From the NCBI GenBank assembly GCA_007120305.1, contig SKNW01000010.1, positions 1 through 42,109 on the forward strand: DNA of 42,109 nt, written 5' to 3'. The notes beneath the pieces are model-generated. The model was not told where the DNA came from. It searched no databases and saw nothing but the letters and a program-made list of their open reading frames with translations. Below, piece by piece: positions 31,884 through 40,175 of the stretch. The DNA comes from Gemmatimonadota bacterium. GTDB lineage: Bacteria > Gemmatimonadota > Gemmatimonadetes > Longimicrobiales > Gaopeijiaceae. The first letter of the stretch is position 1. Each line of letters begins with the position of its first letter. A program made the translations under genes and the position numbers.

Positions 31884-32686
31884 CGCAGTTCATCGACCGG
31901 AGCGGGGAGGCCCCTCCGCTCCTGGAACTGGAAGGGGTGAAGAAGGCGTACGGCCGGTTCCAGGCCGTGCGGGGGATCGACCTGGCGGTCCCCCGGGGCG
32001 AGATCTTCGGATTCCTGGGGCCCAACGGAGCCGGCAAGACCACCACGATCCGCATGGTGGCCGGCATCCTCCAGCCCACTGCCGGACGCATCCGGGTGGC
32101 GGGGGTGGATCTCCTGGATGACCCCGGCACGGCCAAGCGGCACATCGGGTACATTCCCGATCGCCCCTTCCTCTACGAGAAGCTCTCGGGCGGTGAGTTT
32201 CTCCGGTTCGTGGCCGCCCTCTGGGGGAAGGAAGGCCCGGAGGTGGAAGCGCGCATGGACCGGTTCCTCGAGCTCTTCTCCCTCGCCGCGTGGAAGGACG
32301 AGCTCATCGAGAGCTACTCCCACGGGATGCGGCAGAAGCTCCTGATCTCGTCGGCCTTTCTCCACGACCCCGACCTCGTGGTCGTGGACGAGCCCATGGT
32401 GGGGCTCGATCCCCGCTCGGCCCGGATCCTCAAGGACCTCCTTCGCTCCTTCGTGGAGGGGGGCGGCACCGTCTTCCTCTCCACCCATACGCTGGAGGTG
32501 GCCGAAGCGGTGTGCGACCGGATCGCCATCATCGTGGCCGGCGAGGTCCAGGCCCAGGGGACCATGGACGAGCTCAGGACCCAGGCGGGGCAGGGCGCCA
32601 CCCACCTGGAGGAGATCTTTCTCCGGGTCACCGGGGGGGACGAGGTGGCGGACCTGGTGGGTGCCCTCGCGGGAGAGGTCCGATGA
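31880..32686 (+). CDS. ABC transporter ATP-binding protein
   Basis: ATPase of an ABC-2 type exporter. Walker A GPNGAGKTT, Walker B LVVVDEPMVGLDP, and the signature is SYSHGMRQKLLISSAF (SHGMRQK instead of LSGGQ, common in ABC-2 exporters). The switch His is in STHTLEV. The C-terminal region (GATHLEEIFLRVTGGD) matches this group. The permease is two genes downstream at 33504, with a carotenoid gene between them, all joined by 4-base overlaps. Substrate unknown. Confidence 0.92.
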   Translation: MTQFIDRSGEAPPLLELEGVKKAYGRFQAVRGIDLAVPRGEIFGFLGPNGAGKTTTIRMVAGILQPTAGRIRVAGVDLLDDPGTAKRHIGYIPDRPFLYEKLSGGEFLRFVAALWGKEGPEVEARMDRFLELFSLAAWKDELIESYSHGMRQKLLISSAFLHDPDLVVVDEPMVGLDPRSARILKDLLRSFVEGGGTVFLSTHTLEVAEAVCDRIAIIVAGEVQAQGTMDELRTQAGQGATHLEEIFLRVTGGDEVADLVGALAGEVR

Positions 32687-33507
32687 GCGGTGCCCCGATA
32701 GGCGGAGAGACAATCAGCGGAGCGAGGACCGGAGGCCCGCTCCGGAATCTGCTCCGGGTGCTGGAGACCCGGCCGGCGTTCGGGATCGGCCTGTTCGCCG
32801 TCTTCTACGGGGTCGGGGTGGTGGGTCACCTCCTGGACGGGGTGCGTCCGACCATGCTCCTCATCACCCCCTACTTCCTTCCGGCCATGGGCCTCCTGGC
32901 CCTCGCCACCCTCCTGGCGCCAACGGGCGAACCGAGCCGCTCCAGGTTCTGGGCCTGGGCCGGAGGGACCTTCGCTGCCACCTGGGCCCTGGAGGTCCTG
33001 GGCGTGCACACGGGCATCGTCTTCGGCGAGTACGTGTACGGTCGGGGCCTGGGGGCGCCCATCCTGGGGGTCCCGCCCCTCATCGGGTTCAACTGGGTGC
33101 TGGTCTGCCTGGGGATGCTGATCTGGGTGACCTCCGCCGAGGCGTGGTGGGTGGCCCGGAGGCGCGAAGAGGGCCGGACGTTCAAAGGGGGCCGGACGTT
33201 CGAAGGGGGCCGGGAGGATGGGCATCTTCCCCGGCCAATCCTGGCCCTGGCGGCGGCGGTGCTGGCCACCGGCTTTGACTGGGTCATGGAGCCCGTGGCC
33301 ATCGGGCTGGGCTACTGGAGCTGGGCGGGAGGGGACATCCCTCTGCAGAACTACGTCGCCTGGTTTGCCATTGCCCTGGGCGCCTCCCTGGCGTGGCTCT
33401 ACCTCCTCCCTCGCGCGATCCGGACCGCCACGCGGCTCCCGGCATGGCATGTCCTCGCCCAGCTCCTCTTCTTCGCGGCGCTCCGCGTGGGGCTTTTCAG
33501 TGGGTGA
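32683..33507 (+). CDS. cruF: CruF-like carotenoid 1,2-hydratase
   Basis: Membrane protein of the carotenoid hydratase family (CruF / bacterioruberin hydratase type), which adds water to the psi end of carotenes. Family patterns: GVHTGIVFGEYVYGRGLG, PLIGFNWVLVCLG and DWVMEPVAIGLGYWSW followed by IPLQNYVAW. Six to seven hydrophobic helices. A cytoplasmic loop carries an in-frame 18-bp repeat (GRTFKGGRTFEGG). No other carotenoid gene lies in the window, and it is wedged between the ATPase and permease of an ABC system, overlapping both by 4 bases. Function by family is likely; role inside this operon is unclear. Confidence 0.82.
   Translation: MSGAPIGGETISGARTGGPLRNLLRVLETRPAFGIGLFAVFYGVGVVGHLLDGVRPTMLLITPYFLPAMGLLALATLLAPTGEPSRSRFWAWAGGTFAATWALEVLGVHTGIVFGEYVYGRGLGAPILGVPPLIGFNWVLVCLGMLIWVTSAEAWWVARRREEGRTFKGGRTFEGGREDGHLPRPILALAAAVLATGFDWVMEPVAIGLGYWSWAGGDIPLQNYVAWFAIALGASLAWLYLLPRAIRTATRLPAWHVLAQLLFFAALRVGLFSG
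33171..33218 (+). repeat. In-frame 18-bp repeat within the CruF-like gene
   Basis: Units GGGCCGGACGTTCNAAGG at 33171-33188 and 33189-33206, with a partial third (GGGCCGGGAGGA). They add GGRTF(K/E) repeats to a loop and keep the frame. Confidence 0.75.
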
Positions 33508-33577
33508 TCGGGCGGGTGGTTGATCGGTCGGTGGGTGATCGGTCGGTGGGTGATCCGGCCCTGGGTGATCCGGCGGC
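33502..33577 (+). repeat. 15-bp tandem repeat across a gene junction, 5 copies
   Basis: Copies at 33502-33516, 33518-33532, 33533-33547, 33548-33562 and 33563-33577, consensus GGGTGATCGGTCGGT; one extra T (33517) splits the first two. The first copy contains the CruF stop and the GTG start of the permease (GGGTGA); the later copies encode DRSVG / DPALG units of the permease N-terminus. Confidence 0.85.
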
Positions 33578-35312
33578 ACGAGGGCACGTTCGCCCCGGGG
33601 TTCGGGCACTCCTCCGGCCCAAGCTCCGGAGCAAGTGGAACCGGAGCGCCCGACGGGAGGGAGGCCGGGTCCGGCTGGCCTTCCTGGGCGTCCTCGCGCT
33701 GGGGTTCTGGGCCCTCCTCTTCACCCTCATCTACCGGATGCTGCTGTACTTCCGGGGGGCGGAGGGGATCGGCGACCTGCTGGCGGGGAAACTCCTGGGG
33801 ATCGGATTCCTGACCTTCCTCATGATCCTCCTCCTCTCCAACGTCATCACGGCCCTCTCCACCTTCTTCCTCTCCCGGGACCTGGATCTCCTCCTGGCGG
33901 CGCCGGTGGACCCCCTGCAGGTCTACTGGGCGCGCCTCACCGAGAGCATGGTGAACTCCTCGTGGATGGTGGTGCTCCTTGTGGTCCCCCTGCTGGCCGC
34001 CTACGGTGTCATGTACGGCGCCTCGCCTCCCTTCTGGCTCCTGGCGGCCGTGGTGCTCCTGGCCTTCCTGGTGCTCCCGGCGGTGGCAGGTTCGGCGCTG
34101 ACCCTGGTCCTGGTGAACGTCTTTCCGGCCCGGCGTACGCGGGACCTGCTGGCGCTGGTGGGGCTCCTTGCCGCCGCCGGCGTGGTGCTTCTCGTCCGGC
34201 TGCTCCAGCCCGAGCGACTGGTGCGGCCCGACGAGTTCCGCTCCCTCGTGGACTTCATGGCGGTGCTCCGCACCCCCACCTCGCCCTGGCTTCCCTCGGA
34301 GTGGGCGGCCTCCACCCTCCTCACCTTCCTCACGGGTCGGTGGGATGCCTTTCCCCTGGTCCTCCTGGTGAGCACCGCCGCGGCGGCCCTGGTCCTGGGG
34401 GGGGTGCTGCACCTCAAGGCGTTCCCCTCCGGCTATTCCCGGGCCCAGGAAGGGGCGGAGCAGCAGGCGGGACGGACCCGGAGCCGATGGGCAGAGCGGC
34501 TCGTTCCGGCCCGGAACCCGGCGATCCGGCAGCTCGTGGCCAAGGAGGTGCGTGTCTTCTTCCGGGACACCACCCAGTGGTCCCAGCTCATCCTCCTGGC
34601 GGTGCTGGTGGTGGTCTACGTCTACAACATCCGGGTGCTGCCGGTGGGACGAACGGCCGACGTCTCGTTCTTCCTGGTCAACGTCATCGGGTTCCTGAAC
34701 CTGGGGCTGGCCGGGTTCGTGGTGGCGGCCATTGCGGCCCGCTTCGTCTTCCCGGCCATGTCGCTGGAGGGACGCATGAACTGGCTTCTCCGCTCCTCCC
34801 CCCTGGATCCCCGGACCCTCTTCTGGACCAAGTACGCCGTGGGGACGCTCCCTCTCCTCGTCGTGGCCCTCCCCCTTATCGTCCTCACCAACCTGACGCT
34901 GGAGGTCTCTCCCCTCCTCTTCTGGGTCTCCACCCTGGCCATGGTGGGGGCCACCCTGGCCATGACCGCCATGGCGCTGGTCCTGGGGGCCCTGTTTCCG
35001 AACCACGAGACCGAGAACCCGGCCGAGATCCCCACCTCCTTCGGGGGACTTCTCTTCATGATGTCGGCGGTGGCGTACCTGGCGGCCGTGGTGGCTCTCT
35101 GCGGCTGGCCCGTCTACCGGATCCTGCGGGCCCGCCTGGCCGAGGTGGCAGGCGGCCCCGGGGCGATGGTCCCGGACGTGGGGCTCCTTCCCCAGGTGCT
35201 GGGCTTCGGGGGAGCCACGCTCCTGACCGGGGTCATCATTGCCCTCTCCCTCCGCCTCGGGGTGCGACGCATCCGCGAGGCCGAGACCTTCGTGGGAGAG
35301 GGGGCGGCCTGA
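33504..35312 (+). CDS. ABC transporter permease (ABC-2 type), 602 aa
   Basis: Large membrane permease, partner of the ATPase at 31880. At least ten hydrophobic helices (for example LAFLGVLALGFWALLFTLIYRML is the first, near 58-80; LLAVLVVVYVYNIRVL mid-protein; LGGATLLTGVIIALSL at the end). Start is GTG 33504, overlapping the CruF stop; the N-terminal 30 residues are made by the 15-bp repeat (VVDRSVGDRSVGDPALGDPA). A later start is possible, since this tail is not conserved-looking. Substrate unknown. A 152-base gap follows. Confidence 0.85.
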   Translation: MIGRVVDRSVGDRSVGDPALGDPAARGHVRPGVRALLRPKLRSKWNRSARREGGRVRLAFLGVLALGFWALLFTLIYRMLLYFRGAEGIGDLLAGKLLGIGFLTFLMILLLSNVITALSTFFLSRDLDLLLAAPVDPLQVYWARLTESMVNSSWMVVLLVVPLLAAYGVMYGASPPFWLLAAVVLLAFLVLPAVAGSALTLVLVNVFPARRTRDLLALVGLLAAAGVVLLVRLLQPERLVRPDEFRSLVDFMAVLRTPTSPWLPSEWAASTLLTFLTGRWDAFPLVLLVSTAAAALVLGGVLHLKAFPSGYSRAQEGAEQQAGRTRSRWAERLVPARNPAIRQLVAKEVRVFFRDTTQWSQLILLAVLVVVYVYNIRVLPVGRTADVSFFLVNVIGFLNLGLAGFVVAAIAARFVFPAMSLEGRMNWLLRSSPLDPRTLFWTKYAVGTLPLLVVALPLIVLTNLTLEVSPLLFWVSTLAMVGATLAMTAMALVLGALFPNHETENPAEIPTSFGGLLFMMSAVAYLAAVVALCGWPVYRILRARLAEVAGGPGAMVPDVGLLPQVLGFGGATLLTGVIIALSLRLGVRRIREAETFVGEGAA

Positions 35313-35464
35313 ACGACTCGACAGCATGGATCCGAGAGCCCATATTCGGGTATCGACGTCGCCGTTGACCCACAGGACCCGACCCTGCGCCGCCCGCGGT
35401 CCGAGCCGCCCTCGCCCGTCCGGTCCCCTTCGCCACGACCTTCACCCCGAATCGAGAGCAGGCC

Positions 35465-35605
35465 ATGCTTCCCGGTGGATACGACTTCATTCACATCGTC
35501 TTCTGGATGGTGGTGATTCCCATCATCGTGGGAACCAACTTCATGGCCATTGCCCTTTCGGTGGGGCTGGGGCTTCTCCTGATGGAGTCCATCGGGAAGC
35601 GTTGA
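35465..35605 (+). CDS. Small membrane protein, 46 aa
   Basis: Below the ORF-track limit. MLPGGYDFIHIVFWMVVIPIIVG opens a 46-residue product with two hydrophobic stretches (about 8-23 and 27-41) and a short basic end (ESIGKR). A GAGCAGG precedes the ATG. The frame is clean, the hydrophobic pattern is strong, and a terminator-like hairpin follows at 35668. Function unknown; it may be a partner of the ABC system upstream or an independent gene. Confidence 0.6.
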   Translation: MLPGGYDFIHIVFWMVVIPIIVGTNFMAIALSVGLGLLLMESIGKR

Positions 35606-35667
35606 CGGGCCCGGGCCATAGCCGGGCCATGAACAGGGCCCTGGCCGGACGTTGGACGGGCTGGATG

Positions 35668-35709
35668 CGGGGGACCTCCGGAACCATCCGGGGGTCCCCC
35701 GTTTACCTT
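35668..35709 (+). terminator. Intrinsic-type terminator after the small membrane gene
   Basis: CGGGGGACC (35668-35676) pairs perfectly with GGTCCCCCG (35693-35701), with an inner CCGG/CCGG pairing. It is followed by TTTACCTTT. The T-tract is interrupted, so strength is moderate. Confidence 0.65.
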
Positions 35710-35758
35710 TACCCAGTCTCCCGCTCCGCCCAGCCTCCCCGCCCCGACCCCGGTCTCC

Positions 35759-36007
35759 ATGTCCTTTCTTGCCATCCTCGGGATGTTCGCCGCCCTCGCC
35801 TTCGGGATCTACTGGGGGCTTCCGACCCGGTACCAGCCGGACATGGACGAGATCGACGAAGCCCTGTCCGACGAGAACCGGGAACGGCACCGGGTGGAAC
35901 GAAAGGCCACCTTCCTCTCCCTGCTTCAGCGGAACATGATGCGGGGATCGGACCGGCGTCGTGGACGACGCGGACGACGCCCCTTCCAGCTGAACCAGGA
36001 AGACTGA
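35759..36007 (+). CDS. Small single-helix membrane protein, 82 aa
   Basis: MSFLAILGMFAALAFGIYWG gives one N-terminal membrane helix, followed by a charged cytoplasmic part with a helical stretch (MDEIDEALSDENRERHRVERKATF) and a basic tail (RRRGRRGRRPFQLNQED). Not recognised. The start ATG at 35759 fits the helix. It converges with the DUF445 gene, with a small CCGGC-AGCC-GCCGG hairpin (36014-36027) between. Confidence 0.65.
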   Translation: MSFLAILGMFAALAFGIYWGLPTRYQPDMDEIDEALSDENRERHRVERKATFLSLLQRNMMRGSDRRRGRRGRRPFQLNQED

Positions 36008-36029
36008 CCGGCACCGGCAGCCGCCGGGT

Positions 36030-37604
36030 TCAGGGAAGGAAGGCGTTTACTCCCACGAGAATCATGCCGATCATGGCGCCCAGGATGTAGCCCAGGCGCA
36101 CGATGAGGCGGAGTTCCCGCTCGGTGACGCGCCGTACCAGAGCCTCCAGTTCGGCCGTGGGGTAGGCCATGACCTTGGCCTCGACGCGGTGGACCACGTC
36201 CATGGTCTGGACCAGTTCGGGGATCTGCCCCTGGAGCCAGCCCCAGAGCGGCTCCGACAGGGCCGCCTCCAGGCGCGCGGGGGCTCCGTCGGGAAGCCAG
36301 TCGGCGGGACGACCGATGGGACGGTCAAGGAGTCCCAGGAGCGCCCGCTGCAGGGCGTTTCGGTAGGCCTCCCGGGCCGCGCCGCTGCGGGCGGCCGTCA
36401 CCACCCCTTCGGCGATCCGCTCCGGGGGAACGTGGCGGAGCAGGTCCCCCCAGGTGCCCTCCGACGCCTTCCCCAGCCCAGCCTGCAGCTTCTCCACCAG
36501 GAACCCCCGGGTCGAGGGATCCCGCGCCATCCCCAGCACCCACCCGGCGAGGGTCTCCCGGGTCCGGACCACCGAGTCGTCCTCGGGCGCACCCAGAACC
36601 TCGGTCACGGGGCGACGCATCAACTCCACCACCGCCTCGTTCACTCCCCGGGCCAGGGCCTTCTGGATGTCCGGCTCCCGGAGCATCTCGGCCACCCGCT
36701 CGGCACCTTCGGCCTGAACGGTGTCCAGCACCCGCTCCAGCGTGTCCTCGGTCACCACCAGCTTGGCCACCAGACGCTGATGGAAGCGCAGGTCCCCCAG
36801 GAGGCGCTGGAAGAGGTCGTGAAGGGCCGTCTCCACCCTTGCCCGGGCCACGGGGTCTTCCAGCAGCCGGCCCAGCCGCTGGACGGCCACGGGCAGGTAG
36901 GTGGCCATGGCCCGTTCCAGGGAACCGGCCAGCCCCAGTGGGAGGATCTCCTCGAAGGTCCGGTCCGGCCGGAGGAGGGCCCGGGATCCCCGCTCCAGGT
37001 AGTCGTCCACAGCGGACCGGAAGCTCTCCCGTTCCACGGCGGATCCGAGCCAGTCTTCGACGGCCCGGGTCACCGCGGCTTCCCGGGCCGGCGTGAGGAG
37101 ATCTCCCACCGGCTCTCCGGCCATCCGGGTCAGGAGCTCGGCGGTGCTGCGACCCGCGGCCGCCTCGAAGTCTTCCGAATCCATCCAGGCGGTGAGGCGG
37201 GTGGCCAGGTGCTCGGCCACCCCCTCCAGGACACGCGTGGCTTCGGCCTCCAGCTCCGGAGGGAGGAGTTCCCGGAGGCTCCCCCGCTCCTCCCGGAGCA
37301 GACCGTCGAGGAACGCGGTGAGCCGTCGGTCAAAGGCTTCGCGGATCTCCTCTCCGCCCAGGATCCCCTCCAGATCCTCCCGGGTCAGGAGCCGGTTTCC
37401 CACCGTGCGCCCCACGGCGGAGGCGAGCCTCGGCTGGTTCTTGGGGATGGCGCCGTGGAGGAACCGGATGGGCCACCGTCCGAAGAGCCGGGGCGGCTCG
37501 TAGGGATGAAAGAGCATCCACACCGCCACGGTGTTCGTGAGCCCCCCCGCCAGGGAGCCGGCCACCACCGTGACGGCGGCGCGGATCAAGTCGGCCTGGG
37601 TCAT
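36030..37604 (-). CDS. DUF445 family membrane protein, 524 aa
   Basis: DUF445 proteins are membrane-associated and of unknown function. The N-terminus (ADLIRAAVTVVAGSLAGGLTNTVAVWMLFHPYEPP) has the family signature GGLTNxxAVWMLFxPY. A long helical region with several DUF445 repeats follows, and the C-terminus ends in a second membrane helix (LIVRLGYILGAMIGMILVGVNAFL). Start ATG 37604 is adjacent to a small tandem repeat. It lies downstream of the lipoprotein gene (gap 39), so the two may share a transcript. Confidence 0.85.
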   Translation of the reverse strand: MTQADLIRAAVTVVAGSLAGGLTNTVAVWMLFHPYEPPRLFGRWPIRFLHGAIPKNQPRLASAVGRTVGNRLLTREDLEGILGGEEIREAFDRRLTAFLDGLLREERGSLRELLPPELEAEATRVLEGVAEHLATRLTAWMDSEDFEAAAGRSTAELLTRMAGEPVGDLLTPAREAAVTRAVEDWLGSAVERESFRSAVDDYLERGSRALLRPDRTFEEILPLGLAGSLERAMATYLPVAVQRLGRLLEDPVARARVETALHDLFQRLLGDLRFHQRLVAKLVVTEDTLERVLDTVQAEGAERVAEMLREPDIQKALARGVNEAVVELMRRPVTEVLGAPEDDSVVRTRETLAGWVLGMARDPSTRGFLVEKLQAGLGKASEGTWGDLLRHVPPERIAEGVVTAARSGAAREAYRNALQRALLGLLDRPIGRPADWLPDGAPARLEAALSEPLWGWLQGQIPELVQTMDVVHRVEAKVMAYPTAELEALVRRVTERELRLIVRLGYILGAMIGMILVGVNAFLP

Positions 37605-37610
37605 GGCGCC

Positions 37611-37654
37611 CGTCTCATCGCCGCTCTCTCATCGCTGCCCCTCTCATCGCTGCC
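37611..37654. repeat. 14-15-bp tandem repeat, 3 copies
   Basis: CTCATCG recurs at 37614, 37628 and 37643 within units CTCTCATCGCTGCC (14-15 bp apart). On the minus strand the repeat holds the lipoprotein gene's stop codon (37644-37646) and fills most of the space to the DUF445 start. Confidence 0.75.
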
Positions 37655-38735
37655 GGTGCCTCACCACGCCCCGTACCGCCAGGCGCTCCCCCAGGATCAG
37701 GATCTCTCCTTCCACCTCCAGGAACCCCTCCACGGGCAGAATGGGCCCCGGACCCTCTTCCACATTGAGGAAGGACCGGACCACCCGGAGTTCTCCTCCG
37801 AAGGCAGCGGCGGGGGCCGCGCCTCCGGTACCGGTCCCCGCGCCGGGGCGACGAGCCTCCAGCGACCATCCGGTGGGAACATCGCGCCGGGCCCGTTCCA
37901 GCGGGCGGACTCCGGACCAGCGTACCTGGACCTCGTTCCAGTTCCGCTCCTGGAAGGCCACTCGGGACCAGCCGAGCCACACTCCGGCCTCCCGCTCCGC
38001 AGCCCCGGGCGGCTCCCGCAGGAGGACCTGGGTGCCCGCCCCGTCGTGGAGGAACATCCAGTCCAGTCCGGGAGCACTCCCCGGCCCCCGGCTCCGGCTC
38101 AGGTCCAGCAGGAGGCCCTGGATTCCACCTGACGGCAGCACCACCTCTCCGCGGTGGATCCGCCACACCGATCCGGCGTCCGGAACCCACTCGGCCAGAA
38201 ACTCGCCGGGGATGAGCTCCACCGTGCGGGGCGGCGCGTCGAAGAGGAGCGACGCCACCGCATCTCCCTCGCCCACGACCAGGCGGACCGGCCCCCCGGG
38301 GAGGATCCGCCAGGGAAACCGGCTCAGGGGCGTGACCAGGGTGTCGGCCAGCAGGAGTTCCCACGTTCCCCCTCGCCCCAGGGAGGCCTGCCGGTGGCGA
38401 AGGATCCCCTCCTCGGTGATGGTGGAGCGGAAGCTCCAGGGGAGAAGGGTGGTGGAGTCCGAGGCCAGCGAAAGGAAGGTCAGCGCCCGGAGATGTTCCG
38501 CGCCCGCCACGGGCGCCGCGCCCTCCGGAGAGGGAGCAGGGGGAGGATCGTCCTCCGGGGCCAGGGCTCCACCCTCCGCGAAAGGGGAGGCCCCGTCTTC
38601 GGAATCGCCCGGGAGGGCGTCTCCGCGGTCGGTGCCTCCGCAGGCGGTGGCCAGGAGCCAGAGCGGGACCAGCGGGACCAGGAAGACCCTGAGCCGGTGG
38701 GGGACCGGGTTCCGGGAGGGGGTGGGAGAGAACAT
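37644..38735 (-). CDS. Unrecognised lipoprotein, 363 aa
   Basis: Signal peptide with lipobox LLATAC near residues 25-30 (LRVFLVPLVPLWLLATACGG), so the protein is probably lipid-anchored in the envelope. A Pro/Glu/Ala-rich linker (EDDPPPAPSPEGAAPVAG) follows, then a beta-rich region with patterns like GGIQGLLLDLS and WSRVAFQERNWNEVQVRW; the end (GFLEVEGEILILGERLAVRGVVRHRQR) looks like a final strand set. No known motif. The ATG at 38735 (MFSPTPSRN) is preferred over 38777 because the signal then begins close to the start; no Shine-Dalgarno is seen at either. Confidence 0.7.
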   Translation of the reverse strand: MFSPTPSRNPVPHRLRVFLVPLVPLWLLATACGGTDRGDALPGDSEDGASPFAEGGALAPEDDPPPAPSPEGAAPVAGAEHLRALTFLSLASDSTTLLPWSFRSTITEEGILRHRQASLGRGGTWELLLADTLVTPLSRFPWRILPGGPVRLVVGEGDAVASLLFDAPPRTVELIPGEFLAEWVPDAGSVWRIHRGEVVLPSGGIQGLLLDLSRSRGPGSAPGLDWMFLHDGAGTQVLLREPPGAAEREAGVWLGWSRVAFQERNWNEVQVRWSGVRPLERARRDVPTGWSLEARRPGAGTGTGGAAPAAAFGGELRVVRSFLNVEEGPGPILPVEGFLEVEGEILILGERLAVRGVVRHRQR

Positions 38736-38833
38736 GGATGGGAAGCTAAGCTCCGACTTGCAGGGGGGGGAGGCCATGTCTATCTTCGCGCGGCTTCCTT
38801 CCAGACCATCACGGGTTCCGCGCGGGACAACGC

Positions 38834-40123
38834 ATGCAGCTCTACACCAAGATCCTCCTGGGGCTCGTCCTCGGGGCGGCCGTCGGCTTTGCCGCCAATG
38901 TCTTCCAGCTCCAGGGGCTGACCACGGTCCTCCTGGCGCTGGAGCCCATCGGGACGGCCTTCATCCGTCTCATCACCATGATCATCATCCCGCTGGTGGT
39001 GGCGAGCCTCATGGTGGGCACGGCCTCGCTGGGGGACCTGGCCAAGCTGGGGCGGATCGGAGGGAAGACCATCGGCTTCTACCTCTGCACCACCGCGGTG
39101 GCCGTGACCATCGGGCTCATGGTGTCCAACGTGGTGAAGCCCGGGTCCCGCATCGACGACACCACCCGCGATGCCCTCTCGGCCCGCTTCGAGGGAGATG
39201 CCGTGAGCCGCATGCAGCTGGCGGACGAGGCTCCCCGGGTCATCGACACCCTGCTGAACATCATCCCCAGGAACCCCATCCAGTCGGCGGCCAACCTGGA
39301 GCTCCTTCCCCTCATCTTCTTCACCATCATCTTCGCCGCAGCGGTGAGCGTCATCGCCCCGAAGCGGCGGGAGGCGGTGATCACCTTCTTCGAGGGGGTG
39401 AACGACGCCAGCATGGTGGTCATTGACTGGGTCATGAAGCTGGCGCCCTACGCGGTGTTCGCCCTCATTGCCGCCGTGGTGGCGGACTTCGGGGCCGACC
39501 TCCTGGTAAGCCTCCTGGTCTATTCGGCGGTGGTGGTGGCCGGTCTCCTCATCCACCTCACCGTGACCTACGGACTCGCGGTCCGCTTCCTGGCCCGCCT
39601 CCCCTTCGGAACCTTCCTCCGGCGCATCTCCAAGGCGCCCCTGGTGGCGTTCTCCACCTCCAGTTCCAACGCCACCCTGCCGGTGACCATGGAAACGGCG
39701 GAGACCGAGGTGGGGATCTCCAAGCCGGTGGCGAGCTTCGTCCTTCCGCTGGGGGCTACCATCAACATGGACGGCACGGCGCTCTACCAGGCCGTGGCCG
39801 TCATGTTCATCGCCCAGATCTACGGGATCGAGATCGGGATCGCCGAGCAGCTCATCGTGGTGCTCACCGCCACCCTGGCCTCCATCGGGGCCGCAGGTGT
39901 GCCCAGCGCCGGGATCATCACGCTGATCATCGTGCTGAACGCCGTGGGGCTCGGAGCCCAGGTCCAGGCGGGGATCGCCCTGATCCTGGGTGTGGACCGC
40001 ATCCTCGACATGATCCGCACCTCAGTGAACGTCACCGGCGATCTCACCGCCGCCGCCGTGGTGGCCCGGAGCGAGGGCGAGGACCTCTCCTTCGAGCCGC
40101 GGGGAGGACGATCCGCCGCCTGA
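38834..40123 (+). CDS. Dicarboxylate/amino acid:cation symporter (DAACS)
   Basis: Sodium- or proton-coupled carrier for glutamate, aspartate or C4-dicarboxylates. The family signatures STSSSNATLP (near 275) and NMDGTALYQ (near 312) are intact, as are the P-S-A-G-hairpin (GVPSAGIITLIIVL) and NVTGDLTAA. At 429 aa it has eight helices plus two re-entrant loops as in GltPh. Substrate not settled. It ends at a TGA that is the first of the 14-bp repeats. Confidence 0.92.
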   Translation: MQLYTKILLGLVLGAAVGFAANVFQLQGLTTVLLALEPIGTAFIRLITMIIIPLVVASLMVGTASLGDLAKLGRIGGKTIGFYLCTTAVAVTIGLMVSNVVKPGSRIDDTTRDALSARFEGDAVSRMQLADEAPRVIDTLLNIIPRNPIQSAANLELLPLIFFTIIFAAAVSVIAPKRREAVITFFEGVNDASMVVIDWVMKLAPYAVFALIAAVVADFGADLLVSLLVYSAVVVAGLLIHLTVTYGLAVRFLARLPFGTFLRRISKAPLVAFSTSSSNATLPVTMETAETEVGISKPVASFVLPLGATINMDGTALYQAVAVMFIAQIYGIEIGIAEQLIVVLTATLASIGAAGVPSAGIITLIIVLNAVGLGAQVQAGIALILGVDRILDMIRTSVNVTGDLTAAAVVARSEGEDLSFEPRGGRSAA

Positions 40124-40175
40124 TGTCCTGCGTCTGATGTCCTGCGTCTGATGTCCTGCGCCTGATGTCCTTGCG
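40120..40175. repeat. 14-bp tandem repeat filling a convergent gap, 4 copies
   Basis: CTGATGTCCTGCGT repeats at 40120, 40134, 40148 and 40162, the first three nearly identical. The first unit contains the symporter's stop codon, and the last base precedes the stop codon of the minus-strand SIMPL gene (40176-40178). Confidence 0.92.
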
